A DNA stretch of 64,000 nt from Streptomyces sp. NBC_00690 (GCF_036226685.1 NZ_CP109009.1:8645501-8709500), one strand, 5' to 3'. Positions 18,653-27,361 are shown, counted from the stretch's first letter. The notes: generated by a model not told the origin, from the letters alone. Translations and numbers: made by a program.

Positions 18653-19966
18653 TCAGGCGTCGACGGGGAAGCCGTAGCTGATCACTGTGCTCGGGTTCTT
18701 GAGCGCTGCCACGTCGTCGAGCGGGTCGCGATCGACCAGTACGGCGTCACCGCGGAAGCCGCGCGCCAGCCGTCCGGCGCTCCGTGACAGTCCCACCAGT
18801 CGTGCCGCACCCGTGGTCGCCGTACGGATCGCGTCCAACGCGGGCAGCCCGGCCTCGCGCAGCAGTTCGACCTCTCGGCCGATCGGATCGACCGCACCGG
18901 TGGAGGAGTCGGTTCCGGAAGCGATGGGAACCCCGAGCTCGTGAGCTCGTAGGGCGGCGCGCTGGGCGATGGGGAGGAAGCGTCTACCGCGCTCGGCGAG
19001 TATCGGGTCCGGATCGGCTGCGAGACTGGCCATGGCGGCGAGCGTGGGAGTGAAGTAGGTACCCCTCCTCCGCATTTCCCGCATGGTGCGCTCGCCGAGG
19101 TACACCCCGTGTTCGATGCTGCTGACCCCGGCCATCACCGCATCGTGGATGCCCTTCTCGCTGTAGCTGTGGCACAGCACGGTCGCGCCGCCCTTTCGGG
19201 CCGCAGCCACGGTCGTGGCGAGTTGATCGCGGTCGTACACCTGGGTCAGCGGATCCTCCGTCGGTGATCCGGCCCGCTCGTTTACCCGCGTCTTGATGAC
19301 GTCGACGCCTCGGGACAGGTTCACTTCCACCACCCTGCGCAGCGCCTCGGCCGTGCGCACGCCGTCCTTGAGCCGGCTGAGCGGTGCGAGGTCCGGGTCG
19401 GCCAGGATCGTGTCCCCGAGCTTGGGTGTGACGAAGATGCCTGCCGCCCGTATCCGCGGCACGCGTCCGGGTGCCCAGCGCGCCAACTCTCGCAGCGCGA
19501 TGTCCTGGTAGAAGCTGGTGCTTCCGCTCCTGATGCTCGTCGCTCCGAGCTTGATGGCCCGGTGGGCGTCGGTCTGGTTGCTCAAGTGGATGTGCGCGTC
19601 GATGAGTCCCGGCAGGATCCAGCGGCCGTTCGCCCGAATGACGCGAGCGACCTTGCGTACGGCCGCCACGTCGTTGCGCGTTGCCTTCCGGGTACCTGCC
19701 GCACGGACGGAACCGTCTTCGATGACCACCACGGCATCCTCGGTGACCCGACCCGTCAACGGGTCCAGCAGCGTACCGCCGTCGATGATCAAGGTGCCCC
19801 CGCGGGGCGGGCGGGACTGATGGGTGCGAGCGCCGTCCGCCGCCGAGGCGGTTCCCGCGGCCGTGCCGGTGAGTGCCGCCCCTCCCGCCAGGACGGCCGC
19901 GCCGGCGAGTACGCCGCGACGCGTGACCCGGGAGGGAGGGGGCGGGATGTTGGGGTCAACGCACAT
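18653..19966 (-). CDS. Tat-exported amidohydrolase (imidazolonepropionase-like)
   Basis: Metal-dependent hydrolase of the amidohydrolase superfamily, 437 aa. The signal is of Tat type (VTRRGVLAGAAVLAGGAAL, residues 14-32). The mature domain has IDAHIHLSN (first metal His pair, about 120), LCHSYSEKG and SIEHG (later His ligands), and SGTDSS (catalytic Asp). The C-terminal GFRGDAVLVDRDPLDD is the composite beta-sandwich common to imidazolonepropionase-like and prolidase-like members. Two ATGs lie 6 nt apart; the second (19966) is 8 nt from AAGGAG and is preferred, the first being too close. Substrate unknown; an exported form argues for peptides or small cyclic amides outside the cell. Confidence 0.87.
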   Translation of the reverse strand: MCVDPNIPPPPSRVTRRGVLAGAAVLAGGAALTGTAAGTASAADGARTHQSRPPRGGTLIIDGGTLLDPLTGRVTEDAVVVIEDGSVRAAGTRKATRNDVAAVRKVARVIRANGRWILPGLIDAHIHLSNQTDAHRAIKLGATSIRSGSTSFYQDIALRELARWAPGRVPRIRAAGIFVTPKLGDTILADPDLAPLSRLKDGVRTAEALRRVVEVNLSRGVDVIKTRVNERAGSPTEDPLTQVYDRDQLATTVAAARKGGATVLCHSYSEKGIHDAVMAGVSSIEHGVYLGERTMREMRRRGTYFTPTLAAMASLAADPDPILAERGRRFLPIAQRAALRAHELGVPIASGTDSSTGAVDPIGREVELLREAGLPALDAIRTATTGAARLVGLSRSAGRLARGFRGDAVLVDRDPLDDVAALKNPSTVISYGFPVDA

Positions 19967-20863
19967 GGACATAGCTCCTTGAGGGTGTGGCTACGGCTCC
20001 GCGCTCGCTCTCCTGCTGCGCGATCAGTGCTCGATGGCCAGGACCCTAGCCGCATGTATGTGTGCAGACAACAGTTAATGCACGGGAGTGTGCAGTTCCG
20101 ACTGGTGCGACGAAAGGGTCGTACCGTGCCTGCTCCTGCGGCCGGGGTGTTATGGCCCCGAAGGTCGAAGCCGTCATGAGATGGAGGCGCTGCTCGTCCG
20201 CCATGGGGCCAGAACCCTTTGCGTCTTCCGCTGTTCGGGAGCGGCGGCCGGCCAGGGGCCGCACGCCCTCGGGCAGCGGCGGGACCCAGGGCGAACACGT
20301 CGGTTCCCCGGCGCCGCCCAGAGGTGCCCCATCGAGATCGGGACAGTCGGTAGTGCAGTGGCGTAAGTCAACACGGTGATGACCTGCACGCCTTCCGAGC
20401 TGCCGGGATTGCACGCTGAACAATGCACAGTGCATTGTCGTGAAGTGCTCTGTGCACCCCACCTCACTCATGGCAAACTGCTTCCCAACGGGCCTACGGG
20501 CAGGGGTGTTTGACGGTGTGCCGGAGGGTCGGTGCCGTTTCGATGGATACCGGCCGGTCGAACGAATCGGCACGGCGGACCACGACACCGCGCGCCCTTG
20601 CCGCAGGGCGGACCCGGCCTCGAAAAGGCCGGCGATGCTCGTCGTCGGCCCGTGTCGACGGATGGTCTGCACGAAGGAGGGGGAGACGATGTGGTGGCCA
20701 CCACCGAGCCTGGTAGACGGGCCGGCCACATCAGCATCCCCGACCGCGTTCGCCACCTTCCGCACTTCCACTCGCGCGACCGCCGCCCCGCCGAGCGTGA
20801 CCGCAGCACACCCCCCAGCAAGTTCAGAGATGTCCCGGGGACGGACATCCACAAGGAGATGCA
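19967..20863. other. gene-poor stretch with operator-like palindrome
   Basis: About 900 bases between the amidohydrolase start and the second DUF397 gene. No XRE partner gene is present. I see GTGCA/TGCAC half-sites at several points (around 20060-20095 and 20420-20457), and a perfect 17-bp palindrome at 20421-20437. Frames here lack coding bias. Confidence 0.5.
20421..20437. promoter_or_regulatory. perfect 17-bp palindrome, operator candidate
   Basis: CAATGCACAGTGCATTG is a perfect palindrome with 8-bp arms around a single A. It lies about 430 bases upstream of the DUF397-methyltransferase pair. Related GTGCA/TGCAC half-sites flank it. A dimeric repressor or XRE-type site is likely, but the factor is unknown. 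Confidence 0.45.
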
Positions 20864-21106
20864 ATGACCGCGCGTATCCACCATGTCGACCACGCCGCCG
20901 CAGACCTGGGCGACGAGAACTGGAACCGACCGTGGAGCGGACCCAACGGAGCCTCCTGCGTGGAGGCCAAGAAGCTCCCCGGAGGAAGGATCGCCCTGCG
21001 TCAATCCACCGACCCACACGGCCCGGCCCTGGTCTGCACCACGGAGGAGATGCGGGTCTTCATCCAGTGGACCAAGGACGGCGGCGCTGACTTCTTGATC
21101 TCTTGA
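20864..21106 (+). CDS. DUF397 domain protein
   Basis: Protein of 80 aa beginning MTARIHHVDHAAADLGDENW. The DUF397 core is present: NRPWSGPNGASCVEAKKL, then IALRQSTDPHGPALVCTTEE and RVFIQWTKDGGADFL. Start ATG 20864 has AAGGAG about 6 nt upstream. The next gene, a DUF574 methyltransferase, starts 65 nt downstream on the same strand, so the two probably share a transcript. As with the copy at 17.6 kb, no XRE partner is adjacent. Confidence 0.8.
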   Translation: MTARIHHVDHAAADLGDENWNRPWSGPNGASCVEAKKLPGGRIALRQSTDPHGPALVCTTEEMRVFIQWTKDGGADFLIS

Positions 21107-21171
21107 GTGCCCACGGAGTCGTCTGACACCACATCCGAGGCACCCGCACCGACGAGAGACAAGGACGGGAC

Positions 21172-21978
21172 ATGACCGCAACGACGGACGACGGATCGCC
21201 CCAGTTAAACCCCCACCAACCCCATCCGGCCCGTATGTACGACTACTTCCTCAACGGGAAGGACCACCATGTCGTCGACGCTGCGGCAGCCGAACAGGTC
21301 CTGACCTTCTACCCTCAAGCCAAGGCCGCCGCGCAGGCCAACCGTCGCTTTATGCAGCGAGCCGTAGGGCAGCTCGCCCAAAGCGGTCTGCGACAGTTCC
21401 TGGACATCGGCACCGGCATCCCCACCGAGCCGAACCTCCATCAGATCGCCCAGGGCGTCATACCGGATGCACGGGTGGTCTACGTCGACAACGACCCCAT
21501 CGTCCTACGCCATGCCGAAGCACTGCTGAACAGCCGTCCTGAAGGGCGCACCGAGTACGTCCAGGCGGACGTCCGCCATCCAGAGGCGATCCTCGACGCG
21601 GCTCGTGAAGTGCTCGACTTCGACGAACCCGTCGGGCTGTCCCTCGTGGCACTGCTGCACTTCATCGACGACGCACAGGACCCCCGCAGACTGGTACACG
21701 ACCTCCTCGCGCCCCTGGCGCCCGGAAGTCATCTGGTGCTGTCCCATGGAACGGCCGACGTCGACCCCGAAACCATGGCACGGGTCATGGAGGTCTATCG
21801 AAGCGGCGGCGTCACGGTCCAACTGCGCACCAGGGACGAGATCGCCGCCTTCTTCGAGGAACTCGTACTCCTCGATCCAGGTCTGGCGCTGGCGGGGGAC
21901 TGGCACCGACCGGTCGACACCCCGGAGAGCGACGACGTACAGGTCCCGCTCTACGTGGGCATCGCCCGCAAGCAGTAG
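21172..21978 (+). CDS. SAM-dependent methyltransferase, DUF574 family (copy 1)
   Basis: Protein of 268 aa of the DUF574 (Methyltransf_19) family. The signature N-terminus PARMYDYFLNGKDHH is followed by QANRRFMQRAV, the SAM-binding LDIGTGIPTEPNLHQ (about 82-96), VVYVDNDPIVL (acidic end of strand 2, about 103-113) and LALLHFIDD-like motif IV. The family is abundant in actinomycetes and its substrates are unknown. Start ATG 21172 follows AAGGACGGGAC. It shares the N-terminal and SAM motifs with the copies at 24.8 and 26.5 kb, but motifs after residue 130 diverge. It ends 21 nt before the converging VOC gene. Confidence 0.9.
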   Translation: MTATTDDGSPQLNPHQPHPARMYDYFLNGKDHHVVDAAAAEQVLTFYPQAKAAAQANRRFMQRAVGQLAQSGLRQFLDIGTGIPTEPNLHQIAQGVIPDARVVYVDNDPIVLRHAEALLNSRPEGRTEYVQADVRHPEAILDAAREVLDFDEPVGLSLVALLHFIDDAQDPRRLVHDLLAPLAPGSHLVLSHGTADVDPETMARVMEVYRSGGVTVQLRTRDEIAAFFEELVLLDPGLALAGDWHRPVDTPESDDVQVPLYVGIARKQ

Positions 21979-21999
21979 GGCGGGCAGCCCGGCCGCGGC

Positions 22000-22323
22000 T
22001 CAGGAGGACGGGGCCGCAGCCAGCACACTGAGGATCACGGTGCGCCCATCGGGATCCGTCAGGCGGTGTTGGCCCGGGGCGTATGCCGACGCGCCCCGGG
22101 CCGCCCGCACCGTGAAGCCGAGTCGTAGACGTCCCGTGGCCGGGCGCCTACCGCTCGGATAGAGCTCCCACACGCATCCGTCCTGCGTCTGCGCGGCGTA
22201 GTGCTCGGGCCCGTCGCCGTGCTGCTCCTTGACGAAGTCGAACCCGAGACCGGTGTAGAAGGCGTGACACGCTTCGAGTCGATCGGTGTAGAGCACGGTC
22301 AAGGTGGTGTGCAAGTGGTGCAT
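22000..22323 (-). CDS. VOC (glyoxalase-fold) family protein
   Basis: About 107 aa. TVLYTDRLEACHAFYTGLGF at the N-terminus is the beta-alpha-beta start of a vicinal-oxygen-chelate domain, and RLTDPDGRTVILSVL is the usual last strand. WELYPSG lies in the middle where a metal Glu often sits. ATG 22323 is directly abutted by AGAGGAG, which is too close, so the TTG at 22314 (9 nt from the site) may be the true start. Function is unknown; family members include antibiotic-binding proteins and dioxygenases. It overlaps no neighbour and converges with DUF574 copy 1. Confidence 0.72.
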   Translation of the reverse strand: MHHLHTTLTVLYTDRLEACHAFYTGLGFDFVKEQHGDGPEHYAAQTQDGCVWELYPSGRRPATGRLRLGFTVRAARGASAYAPGQHRLTDPDGRTVILSVLAAAPSS

Positions 22324-22889
22324 CTCCTCTGTGGCGCCGCGGTGGCCGCTTCCATCAGAGCATGGGCCGTCCGTTGAACTGTCGACAGGGGGCCTTTGAA
22401 CGGGCCCCGTGTACGGATGCCCCCGGCGCCTGCCGACCATCGCGGATCATCGACATTTCTCCCCGGCCGATCGATGCGCGGCCGTGGGACCTGGTCGGAC
22501 ATGAGTGTGGGAAAACCATTGGCATGCACCGATACGTGCTTGCTAGCGTGCTCACCGCCTCATCAGGCAGCCGTTCCTCGATGCCATCGGACCGCTCGGC
22601 CCGAGAAAGTAGTTGATGTATGCCCCGGTCCGTGCCGAGAAGGCCCCGCCGAACCGTGAACCGGTCCGGTCGCTGACCACAGCCTGATCGCCGACCCGAC
22701 CCCGCCTCTGTTGCAACGGGCCGTCGGTGAGTCCATCACGGTCTCCGACACCGCGATTCCGCTGGTGCGCCGTTTTGCCGCGCCCCGAGAACCGCGGCTC
22801 CCACCGCGCCTCACGGCCACGATTCGCCCAGGGCCGCTCGGCCTCCTCCTGCTGTCATCGCTTCATACCTTCAGCAAGGAGCACCGAGG
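22324..22889. other. gene-poor stretch
   Basis: About 565 bases. It contains the small palindrome CTGTCGACAG (22379-22388) and GC-rich inverted segments, but no supported gene. A tRNA-like impression around 22376-22433 was examined and rejected. Confidence 0.45.
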
Positions 22890-23291
22890 GTGTCTTCACA
22901 CAACTCGCATTCCCATGCCTCCGGCGGACCCGTTTTCACGCCGAGTCCCATCCAGCGGACGAAGACGTTCGCTTGTGTACGTTGCGGACTGACCGTCAGC
23001 GAACTCGGGCCCGACGGCACCGGGCGCAACCACTGCCCCAGCTGCCTGCACTCCCGACACGTCCACGACCACGTCGAGGGCGGTGCTTCCGACTGCCGAT
23101 CACGGATGGCACCCATTTCCATCGCCGTCCTCAGAAACGGCGACTGGATGGTGATCCACCGCTGCACCCGCTGCGACGAGCTCACCTCCAGCGCCATCTG
23201 CACCGACGACAACCAGCTGATCCTCATGCGCATGGCCGTCAGACCACTGGCCCAGCCGCCCTTCCCACTCGAACTGTTCGCGGAACTGTGA
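22890..23291 (+). CDS. RNHCP domain protein (copy 1)
   Basis: Protein of 133 aa named for its RNHCP motif. It shows a zinc-ribbon-like layout: FACVRCGLTVS (Cys pair about 28-31), GRNHCPSCLHSRHV (about 45-58), a further Cys in SDCRSRM, and CTRCDELTSSAIC (about 96-108). The middle GDWMVIHRC is family-typical. Start GTG 22890 has AAGGAG 9 nt upstream. It is likely cytoplasmic and zinc-binding; the biochemical role of the family is not established to my knowledge. A paralogue follows 26 nt after the stop. Confidence 0.85.
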   Translation: MSSHNSHSHASGGPVFTPSPIQRTKTFACVRCGLTVSELGPDGTGRNHCPSCLHSRHVHDHVEGGASDCRSRMAPISIAVLRNGDWMVIHRCTRCDELTSSAICTDDNQLILMRMAVRPLAQPPFPLELFAEL

Positions 23292-23317
23292 GGGGACCGG
23301 AAGGACGGAGGACGACC

Positions 23318-23743
23318 ATGCCACGACGCAAAGCACCCCAGAACCGCCAGCGCCCTGCGCGCACCCAACGACACAAGGACGTGCTCCACGGACGCAACGG
23401 CAGCCAGGGGGAGGCGTTCAGATGCGTCGGCTGCCGGCTCGACGTCTCCGTGAGTGCGCCCGGCACGGCCCATCGCAACCACTGCCCGCACTGTCTGACG
23501 AGCCTTCACGTCGACCGGCGGGTACCGGGCGACCGGGACGCCACGTGCCGCGGCCGGATGACGGTGCTGAGCATGGCCGCACGTGCAGATGGCGAATGGA
23601 TGATCATCCATCAATGTCTGTCGTGCGGTGAACTCAGTGCCAACCGGATCGCCGGGGACGACAACGCCCTGGCCCTGGTACGGATCGCCGTACGGCCGCT
23701 CGCGGACGGCAGCATGCCCATCCGCGCGCTGCTCACCCTCTGA
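23318..23743 (+). CDS. RNHCP domain protein (copy 2)
   Basis: Paralogue of the preceding gene, 141 aa. A basic N-terminal tail (RRKAPQNRQRPARTQRHKD) precedes the shared domain: FRCVGCRLDVS, AHRNHCPHCLTSLHVD, ATCRGRM, GEWMIIHQCLSCGELSANRI, then ALVRIAVRPLAD, which corresponds to LMRMAVRPLAQ in copy 1. Start ATG 23318 has GGAGG about 7 nt upstream. The 26-nt gap indicates one transcript, ended by the strong hairpin at 23757. The basic tail suggests nucleic-acid contact, which is inference. This looks like a tandem duplication that has diverged. Confidence 0.83.
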   Translation: MPRRKAPQNRQRPARTQRHKDVLHGRNGSQGEAFRCVGCRLDVSVSAPGTAHRNHCPHCLTSLHVDRRVPGDRDATCRGRMTVLSMAARADGEWMIIHQCLSCGELSANRIAGDDNALALVRIAVRPLADGSMPIRALLTL

Positions 23744-23756
23744 AGGACCAAGGGTC

Positions 23757-23799
23757 TCCCGGGTGCGGACCCCACCACAGCGGTGGGTCGCACCCGGGA
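23757..23799 (+). terminator. strong hairpin after the RNHCP pair
   Basis: TCCCGGGTGCG then ACCC/CACC on the left (23757-23776) pairs with GGTGGGTCGCACCCGGGA (23782-23799), with two small bulges and a 5-nt loop. It starts 14 nt after the stop codon and is followed by AAGTTTG. Confidence 0.75.
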
Positions 23800-24030
23800 A
23801 GTTTGAACGAGGACGGCACCACTACTGTGCCGATCTTGGTCGAGCACCACCCGGGAGTCATTCACCGCCCCCGGGCGCCCAGTGGGCGCAGCTTCTTCCT
23901 CCCGATACGGAATGGCATGTCTCGGCAGGCCAGACGGGGGAGGGATCATTCGATGCGTCCGCCCGGACGCGACCGCCCTGCCGATGGCGTACCGCTCCCG
24001 CACCCTCCTACTGCCGGAAAGAGATGCACG

Positions 24031-24540
24031 ATGACCCAGTGGACCACCCGTGCCGAAGCCCCTGCGGACAGGGCGGCGATTCACCAGATCAATGCCGCCG
24101 CCTTCGACACCGAAGCCGAAGCGGATCTGGTGGATGCGCTCCGCGCCGATCCCGACGCATGGATCGACGGACTGTCCTGGGTTGCTGTCGCCCTGGACGG
24201 AACCCTTGCGGCACACGCCCTGCTCACGCGGTGCCATGTGGAGGGCCGGCCTGCGCTCGCCCTTGCACCGTGCGCGACTCTGCCCGTCCACCAGCGCCGA
24301 GGGGCGGCCTCCGCGGCCATCCGGGCCGCCCTCGACGCCGCGGCACGGATGGGGGAGAGCCTCGTGCTCGTCCTCGGGCACTCCGACTACTACCCGCGGT
24401 TCGGATTTCTGCCGGCTTCCCGATGGGGCATCCGCGCTCCGTTCGAGGTGCCCGACGAGGCGATGATGGCGCTCGTCCTGGATTCGGACCTACCAGTTCC
24501 GTCCGGTGTGATCAGATATGCCGCACCGTTCGGCGTCTGA
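24031..24540 (+). CDS. GNAT family N-acetyltransferase (YhbS-like)
   Basis: Protein of 169 aa. TRAEAPADRAAIHQINAAAF is the typical opening of COG3153/YhbS-like acetyltransferases. The acetyl-CoA loop is in LPVHQRRGAASAAIRAAL (about 90-107), then VLVLGHSDYYPRFGF (about 115-129) with the diagnostic YYxRFGF, and a family-typical tail. Cytoplasmic; acceptor unknown. Start ATG 24031 has GGAAAGAG upstream. Two strong hairpins lie between its end and the converging methyltransferase copy 2. Confidence 0.86.
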   Translation: MTQWTTRAEAPADRAAIHQINAAAFDTEAEADLVDALRADPDAWIDGLSWVAVALDGTLAAHALLTRCHVEGRPALALAPCATLPVHQRRGAASAAIRAALDAAARMGESLVLVLGHSDYYPRFGFLPASRWGIRAPFEVPDEAMMALVLDSDLPVPSGVIRYAAPFGV

Positions 24541-24622
24541 ACGCCTCGCACCACCTCACGCTTCGAACCAGCCGTCAACGGTGCAGCAGCTCGTTCCCCG
24601 GTGTTCCCCTCGTGGCACACGG

Positions 24623-24657
24623 TGCCCGAGCGGGCCCGCACACGGCCCGCTCGGGCA
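24623..24657. terminator. perfect 14-bp hairpin
   Basis: TGCCCGAGCGGGCC (24623-24636) and its exact complement (24644-24657) enclose a 7-nt loop. It is the first of two tandem hairpins between converging genes. Confidence 0.8.
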
Positions 24658-24673
24658 GGCCACGAGGCAAAGA

Positions 24674-24716
24674 GAGACCTCCGACGTGGGCGCGATACCC
24701 GTACGTCGGAGGTCTC
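24674..24716. terminator. second perfect 14-bp hairpin
   Basis: GAGACCTCCGACGT (24674-24687) and ACGTCGGAGGTCTC (24703-24716) enclose a 15-nt loop. Placed after the hairpin at 24623, it probably insulates the converging GNAT and methyltransferase genes in both directions. Confidence 0.8.
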
Positions 24717-24766
24717 AGCCGTACTCGGCGTCGTGGAACCCGTCGGCCTAGCTGATCAAGAGTCGG

Positions 24767-25567
24767 CTACGGCTTGACGGCCACGAAGCCCCACTGCTCC
24801 ACCGGCTCTCCGGTCGGAGGCTGCTCGGGCCGCCACAGACTGATCGAGCCGAAACCAGGCTCCACCAGGTCGAGTCCAGCACTGAAGGTACGCATCACCT
24901 CGGCCGCACGAGACTTGTAGGGCAGCGCCCCACCGCTCTCGTACTCGTCCGAACCGGCGCTGGTCTCCGGCGTCTCGATCGTGTCGCACTGGATGAGGCA
25001 ACTGCCGGAGGGGAAGGCTCCGAGATAGCTGTTCAACAGGGAGGCCGCCGCCTCGTCGTCCGTGACATGGCCAAGCGTCGACAACAACATCAGGGCCACG
25101 GGCTGCTTGAAATCGAGGGTGTTCTCCGCCTCGCGCAGGACGGCCGGGGCGTCCGTGAGATCGGCGTGGATGTAGTTGGTCGCGCCCTCGGGCTTGCTGA
25201 CCAGCAGCGCACGGGCATGGGCCAGCACGATGGGATCGTTGTCCACATAGACGATGCGTGACTCCGGGGCGGATGCCTGGGCCACTTCATGGGTGGAGTT
25301 GGCGGTGGGCAGCCCGGTGCCGAGGTCGAGGAACTGCCGTATGCCGCGTTCCTCAGCCAGGTACCGCACGGCACGCGCCTGGAAGGCACGAGAAGCACGG
25401 GCGATGTCGATGATCTGCGGGAACATCTCCTCCATCCGTGCGCCCAGGGCCTGATCGACAGGGTAGTTGTCCTTCCCACCCAGCCAGTAGTTCCACACCC
25501 GCGCCGAATGCGGCGTACTCGTGTCGATCCGATCTGCCGGGGGCTGAGCCTGCTGCTCCGCGTTCAT
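24767..25567 (-). CDS. SAM-dependent methyltransferase, DUF574 family (copy 2)
   Basis: Protein of 266 aa. Family signature: SARVWNYWLGGKDNYPVDQ (about 21-39), RYLAEERGIRQFLDLGTGLP (SAM site, about 68-87), IVYVDNDPIVLAHARALLVS, and LMLLSTLGHVTDD as motif IV. Start ATG 25567 has AAGGAG about 8 nt upstream. It is closer to copy 3 (LGGKDNY, RYxAEEQGIRQF) than to copy 1. It is transcribed alone toward two tandem terminators. Substrate unknown. Confidence 0.9.
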   Translation of the reverse strand: MNAEQQAQPPADRIDTSTPHSARVWNYWLGGKDNYPVDQALGARMEEMFPQIIDIARASRAFQARAVRYLAEERGIRQFLDLGTGLPTANSTHEVAQASAPESRIVYVDNDPIVLAHARALLVSKPEGATNYIHADLTDAPAVLREAENTLDFKQPVALMLLSTLGHVTDDEAAASLLNSYLGAFPSGSCLIQCDTIETPETSAGSDEYESGGALPYKSRAAEVMRTFSAGLDLVEPGFGSISLWRPEQPPTGEPVEQWGFVAVKP

Positions 25568-26509
25568 CGAACTCTCCTTGTGTCAGCCCCCGCACAGCAC
25601 ATACGGAGGCAGACCCATGGTTCACCAGACTTCCTGCATAAGCCAGCGGCAAAGGCACACAACTCCGTTACAGCGGTGCTCAAGTGGACTGCCGATCGGC
25701 GTCAAGGCCCCTCGAACTCGCCGACAGGGTCTGGAGGTCGGCGAGTGCACCGAGAAGGCTTCGAAGCGGCATTCATGACTCGCGGGACCGTTCGACCGTC
25801 AGATCCCCGAGGGGTAGGGCGAGGGGCAAGGCGCTCCGGTCCTGGAGGTCTGCGGAGCTCCTGTTCATGATCAGCAGGGCATCGGTTCGAGCATGGCCGG
25901 ATCTGGAGGCAGCACGGGAGTCCCGGATGGAGACGCGCCCGTGCCCTGTCAGCAGCCCTCGACCACTTCGGGTACGGAGCCGGGCCTGCGGTGGTTGGGG
26001 GCGCCGACCTTTGAGGGGAGACACCCCAGGAAATGCAGATCAATTCCTCAATGGTCCATACCGGAGAAGCCAAAGAGAGAATGCTCAGATGCTCGCCGGC
26101 AACCTGGACGGTGCATCCGCGCTCCCCGGGACATGTAACTGCCGCACATCTGTCGTGCGTCGGCAGGAGGTGTGTGCTCATGGGGCCTCCGGTAACGCAC
26201 GCGTACTCCTGCCGTGAAAGGGCAGTCACAGGACGCGATAGGCCCGAAGGGTGAGGTGCAACCAGAGTGCACTGGCGTCGCGATCACCGAGACGAAGGAC
26301 CCTACCAGCCCATGCGATCGCCGGAGAGAAACTCGGTCGCGAGAGCATCATCACCCCCTGACACCTCACATGACGCAAGGTCAAGTTCCGTCACCCAACG
26401 GAGTGTTGGGGCGCTCCAGACGTTCCGTTCGTGCGGGTTTCAAGGGTAGTCTCATCGTCCCAGGGGGCAGCCCCTGGTCTCGCGAGGAAGAAAGGCGGAG
26501 CACACAGCC
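25568..26509. other. gene-poor stretch between two DUF574 genes
   Basis: About 940 bases with noticeably lower G+C than the genes. A minus-strand frame from ATG 26181 has GGAGG in front of it, but its codon third positions are not GC-biased, so I do not call it. A small hairpin CCAGGGG/CCCCTGG lies at about 26459-26476, just before the next gene. Possibly decayed DNA. Confidence 0.45.
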
Positions 26510-27361
26510 GTGGCCAATGACCGTGGGGTCGAGAAGAACTCCATCCCTTTTGATGTACCCACCTCTGCCCGGGCCTACGGTTGGATGCTGGGCGGCAAGG
26601 ACAATTACGAAGTCGATCGAAAATTCCTCCTCTCCACGCTCGCGGACTTCCCCGAGTGTGTGGACATCGCTCGACAGAACCGTGAGTTCCTCTACCGGGC
26701 GGTTCGCTATATGGCCGAAGAGCAGGGAATTCGGCAATTCATCGACATGGGCTGCGGTCTGCCGACCGACAATAACGTGCATCAGGTCGCCCAGCGATTT
26801 CAACCGGATGCCAGGGTCGTCTACGTGGACATCGATCCCATCGTGCTGGCCCACGGACAAGCCCTCCTCGCCGACGACGCGAGCACCACGGTCATCACTG
26901 GCGACATGCGCAACCAGCAGACCATTCTCAGCCATCCCGAGGTAGACCGTCTGATCGACCTCGATGAGCCGGTCGCCGTGCTGTTCCTGTCCGTGGTCCA
27001 CCACCTGGCCGATGTGGACGACCCGCGCAGCGTGCTGCGAACGGTCATTGACAGTGCAGCCCCTGGTAGCTACCTCGGCCTGTCCCAGGTCGTCTGTGAC
27101 GATCCGGTGGCCGGTGCCGCCATGTCCGCCCATATCTCGGGTCTCGGCATCCCCTGGCAGACCCGTACCCCCGGCGAGTTGGACGCGCTGCTCGACGGGT
27201 TGGATCCGGTCGACCCCGGCTTGGTGAACCTTGCCGACTGGCGCCCCGACCCCGAACAGCCGGCGCTCGCCTCCGTACACCCGGCGCTCGCTCCCTACTT
27301 GGGCGCGACCGCGTCCAACCAGCGGGTCTACGAGTACGGCGGGGTACTGCGCCGGCCGTAG
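26510..27361 (+). CDS. SAM-dependent methyltransferase, DUF574 family (copy 3)
   Basis: Protein of 283 aa with SARAYGWMLGGKDNYEVDR (about 19-37), RYMAEEQGIRQFIDMGCGLP (about 66-85), VVYVDIDPIVLAHGQALL and AVLFLSVVHHLADVDDPRS (motif IV). The N-terminus and SAM site match copy 2 strongly. Start GTG 26510 has AAAGGCGGAG about 11 nt upstream, a somewhat long spacing, so a nearby later start is possible. The stop is followed by a 20-bp perfect hairpin. Substrate unknown. Confidence 0.9.
   Translation: MANDRGVEKNSIPFDVPTSARAYGWMLGGKDNYEVDRKFLLSTLADFPECVDIARQNREFLYRAVRYMAEEQGIRQFIDMGCGLPTDNNVHQVAQRFQPDARVVYVDIDPIVLAHGQALLADDASTTVITGDMRNQQTILSHPEVDRLIDLDEPVAVLFLSVVHHLADVDDPRSVLRTVIDSAAPGSYLGLSQVVCDDPVAGAAMSAHISGLGIPWQTRTPGELDALLDGLDPVDPGLVNLADWRPDPEQPALASVHPALAPYLGATASNQRVYEYGGVLRRP

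Noticed and set aside
22376..22433. tRNA-like segment
   Set aside because: The reverse frame gives GGIRTRG, a string often produced by reading tRNA T-arms, and a palindrome resembles an anticodon arm. However, no cloverleaf with acceptor, D and T arms can be built.
25702..26181. Minus-strand frame beginning MSTHLLPTHDR with GGAGG before the ATG
   Set aside because: Third codon positions are not GC-rich, and no domain or family resemblance is seen.
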